64,000 nt of DNA, taken from assembly GCF_029714305.1 (NCBI RefSeq), contig NZ_CP121647.1, positions 806,001 to 870,000 of the forward strand, written 5' to 3'. A program made the position numbers and the translations under genes. This stretch comes from Bradyrhizobium sp. CB3481 (GTDB lineage Bacteria; Pseudomonadota; Alphaproteobacteria; Rhizobiales; Xanthobacteraceae). This document shows positions 1 through 8,396 of this stretch, piece by piece. The notes under the pieces were generated by a model. That model saw nothing but the letters and a program-made list of their open reading frames with translations, did no database searches and had not been told where the DNA came from. Positions within the stretch are counted from its first letter, which is position 1; each line of letters starts with the position of its first letter.

Positions 1-182
1 TACTCGCCGAGCAGCTTGGCGGCCTCTTCCTTGAGACGCTTGGCGTCGTCGAGTTCGGCCTTGATGCGCTGGCTGCGGTGGTCGAGCGCCGTCAGCACCG
101 TCTTGTGAATGCCGAGATAGGCAAACAGCACCAAGAGGATGACGAAGGCGATCGCAACCCAGGTTTCCGGTTGGGTGAACAT
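1..182 (-). CDS. atpF: ATP synthase F0 subunit b, N-terminal part (cut by window edge)
   Basis: This is the membrane-anchored peripheral stalk subunit b, which ties the F1 head to subunit a. Only the first 60 or so residues lie in the window; the rest runs off the left edge. The visible part has a short hydrophobic segment (about residues 9-24) followed by a charged helix rich in Lys, Glu and Ala, as in the b family. The ATG lies 4 bases after the stop of the paralogous b' gene, so the two are co-transcribed. The b/b' pair is usual for photosynthetic bacteria and alphaproteobacteria. Confidence 0.93.
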   Translation of the reverse strand, partial: MFTQPETWVAIAFVILLVLFAYLGIHKTVLTALDHRSQRIKAELDDAKRLKEEAAKLLGE

Positions 183-186
183 CAAG

Positions 187-735
187 CTATCCCTTCAACG
201 AAGCATCGACGGCACCGCTCACCGTCTTCGCATCGGGCACGACGCCGGTCAGCCGCTGCACGATCGCGCCGGCCGCGTCGGCGGCGATGCCGCGGACGTT
301 GCTCATCGCGGTCTCGCGCGTCGCCGCGATCTGCTTTTCGGCGGCGGCGAGCTTGGCGGTGAGCTGGTCTTCCAGCGTCTTGCGCTCGGCTTCCGCGGCC
401 GCGTTCAGCTTCTCGCGGGTCTCGTTGCCGATCGCCTGCGCGCGGGCGCGGGCCGATGCGAGCTCGGTCTCATACGCCTTCAGCGCCGCGTCCGACTCGT
501 CCTTGAACTTCTGCGCCGCCGCAAGGTCGCCCTCGATCGCGTTCTGACGTGCGTCGATCACGCTTTCGACGCGCGGCAGCGCGAAGCGGGACACGATCAC
601 ATAGAGCGCGACGAAAGCAATGACGAGCGATACCAGCTGCGAGGCAAACGTATTCGACTCGAACGGAGGAAATCCTCCGCCGTGTCCACCGTCGGCCTCG
701 GTGTGGGCGTCGGTACCATGACTTTTTTCAGCCAC
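187..735 (-). CDS. atpF': ATP synthase F0 subunit b' (b-prime)
   Basis: This is the second peripheral-stalk subunit, 182 residues. An N-terminal His/Gly-rich stretch leads into one membrane segment (about residues 31-50), then a long Ala/Glu/Lys coiled helix that would pair with subunit b. The C-terminal part carries the typical run of EKQIA-like heptads. It sits between atpE and atpF in an operon read on the minus strand. The product is slightly longer than the usual 160-180 residues because of the N-terminal tail before the membrane helix. Confidence 0.93.
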   Translation of the reverse strand: MAEKSHGTDAHTEADGGHGGGFPPFESNTFASQLVSLVIAFVALYVIVSRFALPRVESVIDARQNAIEGDLAAAQKFKDESDAALKAYETELASARARAQAIGNETREKLNAAAEAERKTLEDQLTAKLAAAEKQIAATRETAMSNVRGIAADAAGAIVQRLTGVVPDAKTVSGAVDASLKG

Positions 736-792
736 GGGGGTCTCCTGTTGCTGTCAGGCGCGCCGCCCTGGGGCGGCGCGAGTGGATGCAGC

Positions 793-1023
793 TCAGAGCG
801 GAACGAACAGCAGCAGCAGCGCGATCAGCAGCGAGAAGATGCCGAGCGCTTCGGTCACGGCGAAGCCGAAGATCAGGTTGCCGAACTGGCCCTGAGCGGC
901 CGAGGGGTTACGCACCGCAGCAGCAAGGTAGTTGCCGAAGATGATGCCCACGCCGACGCCTGCGCCGCCCATGCCGATTGCCGCGATGCCCGCGCCGATA
1001 AGTTTTGCTGCTGCCGGTTCCAT
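793..1023 (-). CDS. atpE: ATP synthase F0 subunit c (proteolipid ring)
   Basis: This 76-residue hairpin protein forms the proton-driven rotor ring. There are two hydrophobic helices: the first is Gly/Ala-rich ([15 protein letters not shown]), and the second carries the proton-binding Glu in FAVTEALG. The polar loop between them contains the RNPSA motif that contacts the central stalk. The ion-site surroundings look proton-type; I do not see the extra polar ligands of sodium-type rings. A 57-base gap separates it from the end of atpB upstream. Confidence 0.96.
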   Translation of the reverse strand: MEPAAAKLIGAGIAAIGMGGAGVGVGIIFGNYLAAAVRNPSAAQGQFGNLIFGFAVTEALGIFSLLIALLLLFVPL

Positions 1024-1078
1024 TTTCTAGAGCTCCTTGAGGATAAGACAAAGTGTGGGTGGAAATTCCCCGGTCCGC

Positions 1079-1834
1079 TTAGTGTCCCGGATGAATGGCG
1101 TCGTTGAGATAGATGCAGGTCAGGATCGCGAACACGTAGGCCTGCAGGAACGCGACCAGCAGCTCAAGCGCGGTCAGCGCGACCGTGAGCGCCAGCGGCA
1201 GCACGCCGCCGACCCAGCCGATGGCGCCGAGCGAGACGCCGAGCATGGCGACGAAGCCCGCGAACACCTTCAGCGCGATGTGGCCGGCCAGCATGTTGGC
1301 GAACAGACGGACGCTGTGCGAAACCGGCCGCAGGAAGAACGACAGGATTTCGATGAACATCACCAGCGGCAGGATGTAGATCGGAACGCCATGGGGAACG
1401 AAGATACTGAAGAACTTGAACCCGTTCTTGTAGACGCCGTAGATCAGGACCGTGAAGAAAACCAGCAGCGCCAGGGCGGCGGTGACGATGATGTGGCTCG
1501 ACACCGTGAAGGTATAGGGAATGATGCCGATCAGGTTCGAGATGCAGATGAACATGAACAGCGAGAAGATCAGCGGGAAGAACTTCATGCCTTCCGCACC
1601 GGCGGTCGAGCGGATCGTCGAGGCGACGAACTCGTAGGAGATTTCCGCGATCGACTGCAGCCGCCCGGGGACCAGCGCCCGGCGCGACATGCCGCCGATC
1701 ATCAGCAGCGAGATCACCGCGACCGCAAGGAACATGTAGAGCGACGAGTTGGTGAAGGCGATCGTGTGGTTGCCGATATGGCCGATCGTGAAGAGGGGCT
1801 CGATATTGAACTGGTGGATCGGGTCGATTTTCAT
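1079..1834 (-). CDS. atpB: ATP synthase F0 subunit a
   Basis: This is the 251-residue integral membrane stator subunit that forms the proton half-channels beside the c ring. It starts with the typical MKIDPIHQF and has five or six hydrophobic helices. The essential arginine is in the helix [12 protein letters not shown], and the C-terminal helix has [12 protein letters not shown]. Length and motif order match the family. It is second in the operon after atpI. Confidence 0.96.
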   Translation of the reverse strand: MKIDPIHQFNIEPLFTIGHIGNHTIAFTNSSLYMFLAVAVISLLMIGGMSRRALVPGRLQSIAEISYEFVASTIRSTAGAEGMKFFPLIFSLFMFICISNLIGIIPYTFTVSSHIIVTAALALLVFFTVLIYGVYKNGFKFFSIFVPHGVPIYILPLVMFIEILSFFLRPVSHSVRLFANMLAGHIALKVFAGFVAMLGVSLGAIGWVGGVLPLALTVALTALELLVAFLQAYVFAILTCIYLNDAIHPGH

Positions 1835-1903
1835 CCGCGCGGCTCTTTATCCACCGGCTTGGCCGGCAATCGAATTTCAAATGTCGTGACTTCCCGTCAA
1901 CGC

Positions 1904-2275
1904 TCAGCGCTTGCCCGAGGCCACGCCTGCTGATCTCACCACGTTGACCACACCGGCGACGAAGCCGAGCAGCAAAAACACGATGAAACCGAACGGCGAA
2001 GTCGACAACAATCGGTCGAACCCCCAGCCAATCGCCGCTCCGACGGCAACGCCCGCGACCAATTCCGAGGAAAGGCGGAAACCCAGCGCCATTGCCGATG
2101 CTCTGGCGGCCGTATCTCCGCTTTCAGTTCCGGGTTGATCAGTCCTGAGTTTCCGGCTGTCGCGAATTTCGGACAACCGGTGATCCAGGCTTCCGAGCCT
2201 TGCGGAAAGCGCAGCTTCGTCGGACGACGGCTGGTCGCGATTTCCACTTGCGTTGTCGTTCTTGTCTTCGGCCAT
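1904..2275 (-). CDS. atpI: AtpI/AtpZ-type ATP synthase assembly protein
   Basis: This small membrane protein leads the F0 operon and helps assemble the c ring. I chose the start at MAEDKNDN (124 residues); an in-frame extension of 17 residues upstream has no family support. The N-terminal half is hydrophilic. The C-terminal half has two membrane segments with Gly-rich helices (VAVGAAIGWGFDR and GFIVFLLLGFVAGVVNV), as in AtpI/AtpZ. The promoter of the operon should lie in the divergent region between here and the isomerase gene at 2563. Confidence 0.85.
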   Translation of the reverse strand: MAEDKNDNASGNRDQPSSDEAALSARLGSLDHRLSEIRDSRKLRTDQPGTESGDTAARASAMALGFRLSSELVAGVAVGAAIGWGFDRLLSTSPFGFIVFLLLGFVAGVVNVVRSAGVASGKR

Positions 2276-2472
2276 GCCCAAGACATTAAACGATGCCAAC
2301 GGTGGATGGAAATTACGCCGCGTCACCCTTGAAAGCCGCGCGGACCATACTTACCGCGTTTAATCAAGTCAAGATTAGGTCGTATCCAGTTACTTCGTTG
2401 AATTGATTGAATTTATTGCTGGAATGCCTGCGACACTGTGGACTGTCATCGCAGTGCAACAGCTATTGTTGC

Positions 2473-2494
2473 AAGGATCGATCAAGGATCGATC
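2473..2494. repeat. 11-bp perfect tandem repeat upstream of the DsbA-fold isomerase
   Basis: The unit AAGGATCGATC occurs twice back to back. It lies about 70 bases before the ATG of the isomerase gene, inside the divergent region between atpI and that gene. Each unit contains the palindrome GATCGATC. Whether it binds a regulator cannot be told from sequence alone. Confidence 0.7.
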
Positions 2495-2562
2495 TTGCGC
2501 CGGTTCAGCCGCTCTGTTGGGATGCTCCGGATGGAGCAGGTATTGCCGTCCTGGGAGGGTGC

Positions 2563-3186
2563 ATGCCGCGGCAGGTCGACTACTATTTCTCGATCCAATC
2601 GCCCTGGGCCTATATCGGCCATCAAGCTTTTCGAAATCTGGTAAGTGATTGCGATCTCAAGGTAAATCACAAACCGGTGGTACTGGTCGATCTGTTTTCG
2701 GAGACCGGCGGCCTGCCCTTGATGAAGCGCCACCCGGTGCGGCAGCGCTACCGGATGGTCGAGCTGCAGCGCTGGCGCGACAAGCGCGGGCTGACATTTC
2801 ACCTGCAGCCGGCGCATTGGCCGTTCAATGCGCGCCTCGCCGATGGCGTCGTGATCGCGGCGCTCGAGATCGGCCTCGATCCCGACCGTTATCTGCGACG
2901 GGCCTTTGCGGGCGTCTGGGAAAATCAGCTCAACCTCGCCGATCCCGCAACGATTGCAAAGCTCGCCGACGAATCGGGGCTGCCGGGGCGGCAATTGGTG
3001 GAGCGTTCCGGCGCGGAAGACGTCACGGCGGCCTATGAGCAGAACCGGCAGGATGCGCTGGCCGCCGACGTGTTCGGCTCGCCGGTCTACGTGCTGGACG
3101 GCGAGGTGTTCTGGGGGCAGGACCGCCTCGAATTGCTGGAGGATGCGTTGAAGTCCGCGCGCCCGCCCTATAGCTCAAGGGTCTAG
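2563..3186 (+). CDS. 2-hydroxychromene-2-carboxylate isomerase family protein (DsbA fold)
   Basis: This is a 207-residue thioredoxin-fold protein of the NahD/HCCA isomerase branch of the DsbA/GST-kappa superfamily. It opens with MPRQVDYYF and the family motif SPWAYIG, in which Ser replaces the redox cysteine. Near the C-terminus it has FGSPVYVLDGEVFWGQDRL, the cis-Pro loop and binding motif shared by HCCA isomerases. The ATG at 2563 follows GGGAGGG; the longer in-frame extension back to 2407 is Cys-rich and unlike the family. HCCA isomerases act on glutathione-dependent steps of aromatic breakdown, but no such pathway genes are nearby, so the true substrate is unknown. Confidence 0.82.
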   Translation: MPRQVDYYFSIQSPWAYIGHQAFRNLVSDCDLKVNHKPVVLVDLFSETGGLPLMKRHPVRQRYRMVELQRWRDKRGLTFHLQPAHWPFNARLADGVVIAALEIGLDPDRYLRRAFAGVWENQLNLADPATIAKLADESGLPGRQLVERSGAEDVTAAYEQNRQDALAADVFGSPVYVLDGEVFWGQDRLELLEDALKSARPPYSSRV

Positions 3187-3253
3187 CGCCCGCGCCTTGA
3201 AAGCGCCCCGGCGGTCGAGGAAATCGAGCCTGTCCTGAGGCGGGAGCAAGCCC

Positions 3254-3790
3254 ATGCGTACAGTGAAGTCGTCCTCGAAACTGTTGAAGTCCGTGATCCC
3301 TGTCATCTGCCTCGCCGGCGCGGGGCCGGCCGTGGCGGGCATGCCGGAGACCGAGAACGGCCGCTATACGCTGTCGACGACGTCAGATGGAGCGCTTCGT
3401 CTCGACACCCGCACCGGCGCGGTCTCGACCTGCAGCAATTCGGGGACGGGCTGGGCCTGCTACGCCGTACCCGACGAGCGCGCGGCGATGGATGCGGAGA
3501 TCGGCCGGCTGCAGGGTGACGTCGACAGGCTGCAGGCTGAAAATGAAAAGCTCAAGGCTGATCTCGCCGCGCGCGAGCCCACCGTGAACGGCAAGATCGA
3601 AGAGCCGCTGCCGAAATCGGACTCGCTGAAGAAGAGCGAACCGAAAGTGGCGGAAAGCGAGCGCAAGATCGAAATTCCACTGCCCAGCGACCGCGACATG
3701 GACCGCATGATGTCGTTCCTGGAGCAGGCCTGGCGCCGCCTGCTCGAAATGGCGGGCCGCGTGCAGCGAGACGTCAACGGCAAGATTTGA
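3254..3790 (+). CDS. exported coiled-coil protein of unknown function
   Basis: This 178-residue protein begins with a likely signal peptide (hydrophobic stretch SVIPVICLAGAGPAVAG). Next come a small Cys-containing segment (two Cys, in TCSNS and WACYAV), a clear coiled coil (about residues 80-115, LQGDVDRLQAENEKLKADL), a Pro/Lys/Glu linker and a short amphipathic C-terminal helix. A GGGAG ribosome site sits 8 bases before the ATG. I do not recognise a named family; it looks like a periplasmic, perhaps membrane-facing, structural protein. Its nearest neighbours give no functional clue. Confidence 0.7.
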   Translation: MRTVKSSSKLLKSVIPVICLAGAGPAVAGMPETENGRYTLSTTSDGALRLDTRTGAVSTCSNSGTGWACYAVPDERAAMDAEIGRLQGDVDRLQAENEKLKADLAAREPTVNGKIEEPLPKSDSLKKSEPKVAESERKIEIPLPSDRDMDRMMSFLEQAWRRLLEMAGRVQRDVNGKI

Positions 3791-3806
3791 CGGGGGCGCT
3801 GAACTG

Positions 3807-3894
3807 GTAGGGTGGGCAGAGCGCAGCGTGCCCACCATCTTTGTCGATGCTAGAACCGGTGGGCACGTCGCTTGCGCTCCTTTGCCCACCCTAC
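3807..3894. repeat. dispersed palindromic repeat, family A (copy 1)
   Basis: The element begins GTAGGGTGGGCA and ends in its reverse complement TGCCCACCCTAC, with an internal GTGCCCACC-type inner palindrome. A second copy lies at 35738-35833. It reaches to within 11 bases of the YjbQ start, so it must be part of that gene's upstream or leader sequence. Confidence 0.85.
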
Positions 3895-3904
3895 GAAGAT
3901 TGCC

Positions 3905-4381
3905 ATGATGGCCCCATCCAAATCCCTTTCCCGCACCACGCCCTCCACCGTTACCGCCAACTCTATCGTGTCTTCGCTGCTGACGGTGCAGACCTCAGGC
4001 GTCGGCTTTACCGATCTCACTGCCGAAGTCGCCAAATTCCTGCGCGAGGCGGGTGCGCGCGAAGGCATGGTGACGCTGTTCATTCGTCACACCTCGGCTT
4101 CGCTGACGATCCAGGAAAATGCCGACCCCACCGTGCTGGTCGATTTGACCACGGCGCTGAACCGCCTGGCGCCGGAAAACGCCGGCTGGCGCCATGACAC
4201 CGAGGGGCCGGACGACATGCCAGCCCACATCAAGACCATGCTGACCGCGACCTCGCTTCAAGTCCCGTTGCTGCACGGCGCGCTCGCGCTCGGCACCTGG
4301 CAGGCGATCTATCTGATCGAGCACCGCGCCCGGCCGCATCGGCGCGAGATCGTGCTGCAATTCGCCGGCAGTGTGGACTAA
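3905..4381 (+). CDS. YjbQ family protein (UPF0047), secondary thiamine-phosphate synthase type
   Basis: This small single-domain enzyme has 158 residues from the chosen start. The family hallmarks are present: HTSASLTIQENADP, the GPDDMPAHIK segment, and the C-terminal IEHRARPHRR. YjbQ proteins show weak thiamine-phosphate synthase activity in vitro; their real role is uncertain. I start at the first of two adjacent ATG codons (3905/3908), because the upstream frame runs into repeat family A and would be an artificial extension. It ends just before the terminator of the convergent permease gene. Confidence 0.88.
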   Translation: MMAPSKSLSRTTPSTVTANSIVSSLLTVQTSGVGFTDLTAEVAKFLREAGAREGMVTLFIRHTSASLTIQENADPTVLVDLTTALNRLAPENAGWRHDTEGPDDMPAHIKTMLTATSLQVPLLHGALALGTWQAIYLIEHRARPHRREIVLQFAGSVD

Positions 4382-4385
4382 CCCG

Positions 4386-4422
4386 TAAAAACCAAACCGG
4401 CCGCGGATTGCTCCACGGCCGG
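4386..4422 (-). terminator. Rho-independent terminator of the Deh4p-like permease gene
   Basis: Read on the minus strand, a 7-bp stem CCGGCCG/CGGCCGG with a 12-base loop is followed by TTTGGTTTTTA. It lies between the convergent YjbQ and permease genes and may also slow read-through from the plus strand. Confidence 0.75.
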
Positions 4423-4453
4423 CTGGTGATTTCGTTCTGTCGAACGCGACCGT

Positions 4454-6115
4454 TTACTTCGTGATGTCGACGTCCTTGGTCTCCGGCAGGAAGAAGAAGC
4501 CGACGACCGCGGTGATCGACGCAAAGATGATCGGGTACCACAGGCCAGCGTAGATATCGCCGGTCGAGGCCACGATCGCGAATGCGGTCGCGGGCAGCAA
4601 CCCGCCGAACCAGCCGTTGCCGATGTGGTAGGGCAGCGACATCGAGGTGTAGCGGATCCGGGTCGGGAACAGTTCGACCAGCATCGCGGCGATCGGCCCG
4701 TACACCATGGTGACGTAGATCACCAGGATGAACAGCAGCCCGATGATGGCGGCGACCTGCGGTTTGAAGATGTCGAACGGGTTGGACATCTTCACGATGC
4801 CGGCGTCGCCCGCCTTGGGATAGCCAGCCGCCTGAACCGCCGCCAGCACCGCCGGGTTGGAGGTCTTGGCGTCGGTATAGGGCACGTCCTTGCCGTTCAC
4901 CACGACCTTCACGCCGGAACCAGCAGCGCCGTAGCTGGTCGAGTACTTGACCGACTGCTGCGCCAAGTAGGCGCGGACGGTGTCGCACGGTGCGCTGAAG
5001 ACGCGGGTACCGACCGGGTTGAACAGGTCGCCGCAACCGGCCTTATCCGCAACCACTTCGACCTTCGTCGCTTCAATGGCCTTTTCCAGCGCCGGATTCG
5101 CGCTGGTGGTAATCATGCGGAAGATCGGGAAGAAGGTCAGCGCCGCGATCAGGCAGCCCGCAAGGATGATCGGCTTGCGGCCGATCCTGTCCGAAAGCCA
5201 GCCGAACACGATGAAGAAGCCGGTGCCGAACACGAGTGACCAGGCGATCAAGAGGTTGGCGGTATAGCCGTCGACCTTGAGGATCGATTGCAGGAAGAAC
5301 AGCGCGTAGAACTGGCCGGTGTACCAGACCACGCCCTGGCCCATGGTGCCGCCGATCAGCGCCAGGATCACGATCTTGCCGTTGCTCCAGTTGGCGAAGG
5401 CCTCAGTGAGCGGGGCCTTCGAGCCCTTGCCCTCTTCCTTCATCTTCTGGAAGATCGGCGATTCATTCAGGCGCAACCGGATCCAGACGGAGATGCCGAG
5501 CAGGAGCACCGAGACCAGGAACGGAATACGCCAGCCCCACTTGGCGAAGTCGGCCTCGCCGAGCGCGGTGCGGGTGAACAGGATGACCAGCAGCGACAGG
5601 AACAGGCCGAGCGTCGCGGTGGTCTGAATGAACGAGGTGTAGTACCCGCGCTTGCCCATCGGCGAATGCTCGGCGACGTAGGTCGCCGCACCGCCATATT
5701 CGCCACCGAGCGCGAGGCCCTGCAGCAGGCGCAGCGCGATCAGGATGATCGGCGCTGCGATGCCGATGGTCGCAGCGTTGGGCAGCAGGCCGACGATGAA
5801 GGTCGACAGGCCCATGATCAGGATGGTGACGAGGAAGGTGTATTTGCGGCCGACGATGTCGCCGACCCGGCCGAACACGATGGCGCCGAAGGGGCGGACC
5901 AGGAAGCCGGCGGCGAAGGCGAGCAGCGCGAAAATGTCACGCGTGGCCGGCGGATAGTCCGAGAAGAACTGCACGCCGATGATGCTGGCGAGCGACCCGT
6001 AGAGATAGAAGTCGTACCATTCGAAGACGGTGCCGAGTGAGGATGCGAGAATGACGAAGCGTTCGTCCTTCGTCATCCCTGCGGCCTTGCCGGACGTGGC
6101 GGTCATAGTCGACAT
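4454..6115 (-). CDS. MHS-family MFS permease with a long extra loop (Deh4p-like)
   Basis: This 553-residue proton symporter belongs to the metabolite:H+ symporter branch (ProP/ShiA/KgtP type). The classic MFS signature GRVGDIVGRKYT is at about residues 82-93, and LGGEYGGAATYVAEH follows at 136-150. Residues about 335-452 form a hydrophilic loop, with Cys361 and Cys377, inserted between helices 9 and 10; the paralogue at 6705 has only about 14 residues there. Length and loop position resemble the haloacid/short-chain acid permease Deh4p as I know it. It is a candidate importer of a small monocarboxylate near the CrbS/CrbR-like pair. The ATG follows GGGGAG at a good distance. Confidence 0.88.
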   Translation of the reverse strand: MSTMTATSGKAAGMTKDERFVILASSLGTVFEWYDFYLYGSLASIIGVQFFSDYPPATRDIFALLAFAAGFLVRPFGAIVFGRVGDIVGRKYTFLVTILIMGLSTFIVGLLPNAATIGIAAPIILIALRLLQGLALGGEYGGAATYVAEHSPMGKRGYYTSFIQTTATLGLFLSLLVILFTRTALGEADFAKWGWRIPFLVSVLLLGISVWIRLRLNESPIFQKMKEEGKGSKAPLTEAFANWSNGKIVILALIGGTMGQGVVWYTGQFYALFFLQSILKVDGYTANLLIAWSLVFGTGFFIVFGWLSDRIGRKPIILAGCLIAALTFFPIFRMITTSANPALEKAIEATKVEVVADKAGCGDLFNPVGTRVFSAPCDTVRAYLAQQSVKYSTSYGAAGSGVKVVVNGKDVPYTDAKTSNPAVLAAVQAAGYPKAGDAGIVKMSNPFDIFKPQVAAIIGLLFILVIYVTMVYGPIAAMLVELFPTRIRYTSMSLPYHIGNGWFGGLLPATAFAIVASTGDIYAGLWYPIIFASITAVVGFFFLPETKDVDITK

Positions 6116-6704
6116 TCGGAGCGCTCCCCTTCGTTTGTCCCAAGCATGTGTGTTGCGTCTGGCCGACGCTTAATTATTTGGGAACTTCCTACATGTTCAC
6201 GAAGCTTGGCCCAATAGTACTTTCGGCTGGCTGTGTGTATCTGCGCCCGATCAGGACGTATCTTGCCCTTGTTTGCTTCCACCCTGCGCTATCGATCGGC
6301 AGCGTTGTTTTACGGACTTGGGATGGCCTTGTATCAAGGCGTGTTCTCATTGATTTGGCTTGGCTTGCATTCGGATCTCTAGCCCGAAGTGCATCGCAAA
6401 AACGCACGCCGCATCTGCGATATCAGCCACTCACCTGCGGATTTCGGCGCTTGGTTCAGCTCGATTGAGCCAAAAGTCTTATAAAGTGGCTGTCTCAATA
6501 GGGATTAGACTGTTTTTCGCGCTTTCGCTCCCGATGGATGGGAAGGAGGCAGCGGTGGCTCGCGGCATCGAAGGCCGTTGAAGCTCTTCTCGGGTGGCTC
6601 AAAGCCCCCGGAGATCAGGCGTTGCGGTCACGCATGCAAAGGGTCGCGAGAAATAACGCTCTGAGGAAATGCGAGGTAATGCCCTGAAATCATAGGAGCC
6701 GTAC
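6116..6704. other. 589-bp divergent intergenic region between two MHS permeases
   Basis: No convincing gene lies here. The stretch is visibly richer in A and T than its neighbours, and its open frames show no family motif or ribosome site. It must hold the promoters of both divergent permease genes. I could not pin a sigma-54 or sigma-70 promoter with the right spacing by eye. A ribosome site (AGGAG) precedes the plus-strand permease. Confidence 0.6.
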
Positions 6705-8033
6705 ATGGCAATTCAAATTCCGGGCGATTTCCGCCGCGTGATTATCGCTGCGTCGGTAGGAAACATCATTGAATGGTACGATTTCTATATCTTCGGCAGC
6801 TTGGCCGCAATTCTATCAGTCAAGTTCTTTGAACAATCCAATCCGGTCGCAGCTCTGCTGAGCACAATTGCGTTGTTCACCGCAGGATTCCTGATCCGCC
6901 CATTGGGGGCATTCCTTTTCGGATGGATGGGCGACCGGGTCGGCCGCAAATATACCTTTCTCATTACACTCAGCGGAATGGGACTCGGCACGGGGGCGAT
7001 CGGGTTGATCCCGACCTACCAGTCGATTGGTCTAACGGCCGCGTTCATTCTCTTCGGTCTGCGCATGATCCAGGGCCTGTGCCTGGGCGGCGAATATGGT
7101 GGTGCCATCACCTACGTTGCCGAACATGTGCCCGACGACAGGCGCGGCTACTACACCGGCTGGCTGCAGACCTCTCCGACCCTCGGGATCGTGGTGTCGC
7201 TGGCGGTGATCATCCTGACCAGGACCTGGGCCGGTAATGAGGCCTTCGACGACTGGGCTTGGCGCATCCCGTTCCTGCTGTCGTTCCTGCTGGTAGCCAT
7301 CGCAATCTACATCCGGCTCCAGCTCCAGGAGACGCCGATCTTCCAGGAGATCAAGGCTAAGGGCCAAATGACCAGGAACCCCTGGAAGGAGGCCTTCCTT
7401 AGCGCGAACATCAAATACATCTTGATCGCCTGCGTCGTGCTGATCGGGCAAGGAGTGGTCTGGTACAGCGGTCAATTCTGGGCGCTGTATTTTCTGCAGC
7501 AGGTTTCCAAGGTGAGCCCGCTGACCTCGGCCTACATCGTGGGTGCTGCGTTGCTCATTGCAACGCCAAGCCTGATCTTTTTTGGTTGGCTGTCAGACCA
7601 GATCGGCCGCAAGCCGGTGATCCTGGGAGGCATGTTGCTCGCCGCGATCACTTACTACCCGCTGTATTTGTGGCTGGGAATGGTCACGCAGCCCGGCAAT
7701 ATCAACTATCCGATCGCGATCTTCATCATCTTCATCCTCGTTTGCTATGTCGGGATGGTGTATGGGCCGGTGGGGGCGTTTCTGGCGGAGTTCTTCCCAG
7801 GTAGGATTCGGTACACGTCAGTGTCGGTGCCGTATCACATTGGCAACGGCTGGGGTGGTGGATTGGTGCCGTTCATCACGTCGGCGGCATTCGCCGCGAC
7901 CGGCAGCATCGGCTACGCGCTGATCTACCCGATCGTGGTGCCCGCGGTGTGCTTCGTGCTTGCCCTGTTCCTGATGCCGGAGACTCGCAAGATCAGCATC
8001 TGGCAACCCATCGAGCCAAAAACTGCACCGTAA
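6705..8033 (+). CDS. MHS-family MFS permease (metabolite:H+ symporter)
   Basis: This 442-residue, 12-helix permease is a divergent paralogue of the gene at 4454-6115. The shared landmarks are IIEWYDFYIFGSLA at the first helix, FGWMGDRVGRKYTF, LGGEYGGAITYVAEH, FGWLSDQIGRKPVI and FFPGRIRYTSVSVPYHIGNG. It lacks the 118-residue loop of its neighbour and so has the ordinary family length. The substrate cannot be read from sequence; relatives carry dicarboxylates, shikimate, osmolytes or short-chain acids. It lies upstream of the response regulator on the same strand, with 359 bases between them. Confidence 0.9.
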   Translation: MAIQIPGDFRRVIIAASVGNIIEWYDFYIFGSLAAILSVKFFEQSNPVAALLSTIALFTAGFLIRPLGAFLFGWMGDRVGRKYTFLITLSGMGLGTGAIGLIPTYQSIGLTAAFILFGLRMIQGLCLGGEYGGAITYVAEHVPDDRRGYYTGWLQTSPTLGIVVSLAVIILTRTWAGNEAFDDWAWRIPFLLSFLLVAIAIYIRLQLQETPIFQEIKAKGQMTRNPWKEAFLSANIKYILIACVVLIGQGVVWYSGQFWALYFLQQVSKVSPLTSAYIVGAALLIATPSLIFFGWLSDQIGRKPVILGGMLLAAITYYPLYLWLGMVTQPGNINYPIAIFIIFILVCYVGMVYGPVGAFLAEFFPGRIRYTSVSVPYHIGNGWGGGLVPFITSAAFAATGSIGYALIYPIVVPAVCFVLALFLMPETRKISIWQPIEPKTAP

Positions 8034-8333
8034 TGAAAGTCCCTACGTGCAGAGCCGCCAAGCCCTGCACGTCCCTCTCGCGCCTCAGCAGGAGCGATCA
8101 GACTGCGCTCACTCTGAAGCGCGCTGTTTATTGATGAGTTGATGCCACACCTCCTGTTCAGGGATTGAGTCGGCCCTTGCAACCTTGTCGGGTTCCCGGT
8201 TCGTGTGAACGACGTTCCCCAACGGTCGATTTTGCGGTGCACCATTCACGCTGCATCGGGCCGCGATTAACTGCTTTTGCGCAACGCAGGAAAGGTTGCC
8301 TTGCAAGACGCTTCGTGACGGAGGACAATCAAA

Positions 8334-8396
8334 TTGCTGTCGATCAGCAATGAGTTGCGTGTTTTCCCGACCTTCGTCGGCGTTTGGATCAGATGA
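8334..8396 (+). CDS. candidate 20-codon leader ORF overlapping the response regulator start
   Basis: A strong GGAGG (8320-8324) lies 9 bases before a TTG codon that opens a 20-codon frame beginning LLSISNEL. Its TGA overlaps the ATG of the response regulator as ATGA (8393-8396). The regulator's own frame has a stop at 8351-8353, so this Shine-Dalgarno cannot serve the regulator directly. That makes translational coupling or a leader peptide likely. The peptide has no recognisable family. This is an inference from ribosome-site geometry only. Confidence 0.45.
   Translation: MLSISNELRVFPTFVGVWIR

Noticed and set aside
6340..6380. Sigma-54 promoter with GGCTTGGCTTGC
   Set aside because: The spacing between the GG and GC elements is 10 instead of the required 12 bases.
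6116..6704. A small gene between the two permeases (frames at 6148-6468 and 6360-6581)
   Set aside because: No ribosome site, no recognisable motif, and composition like a promoter region.
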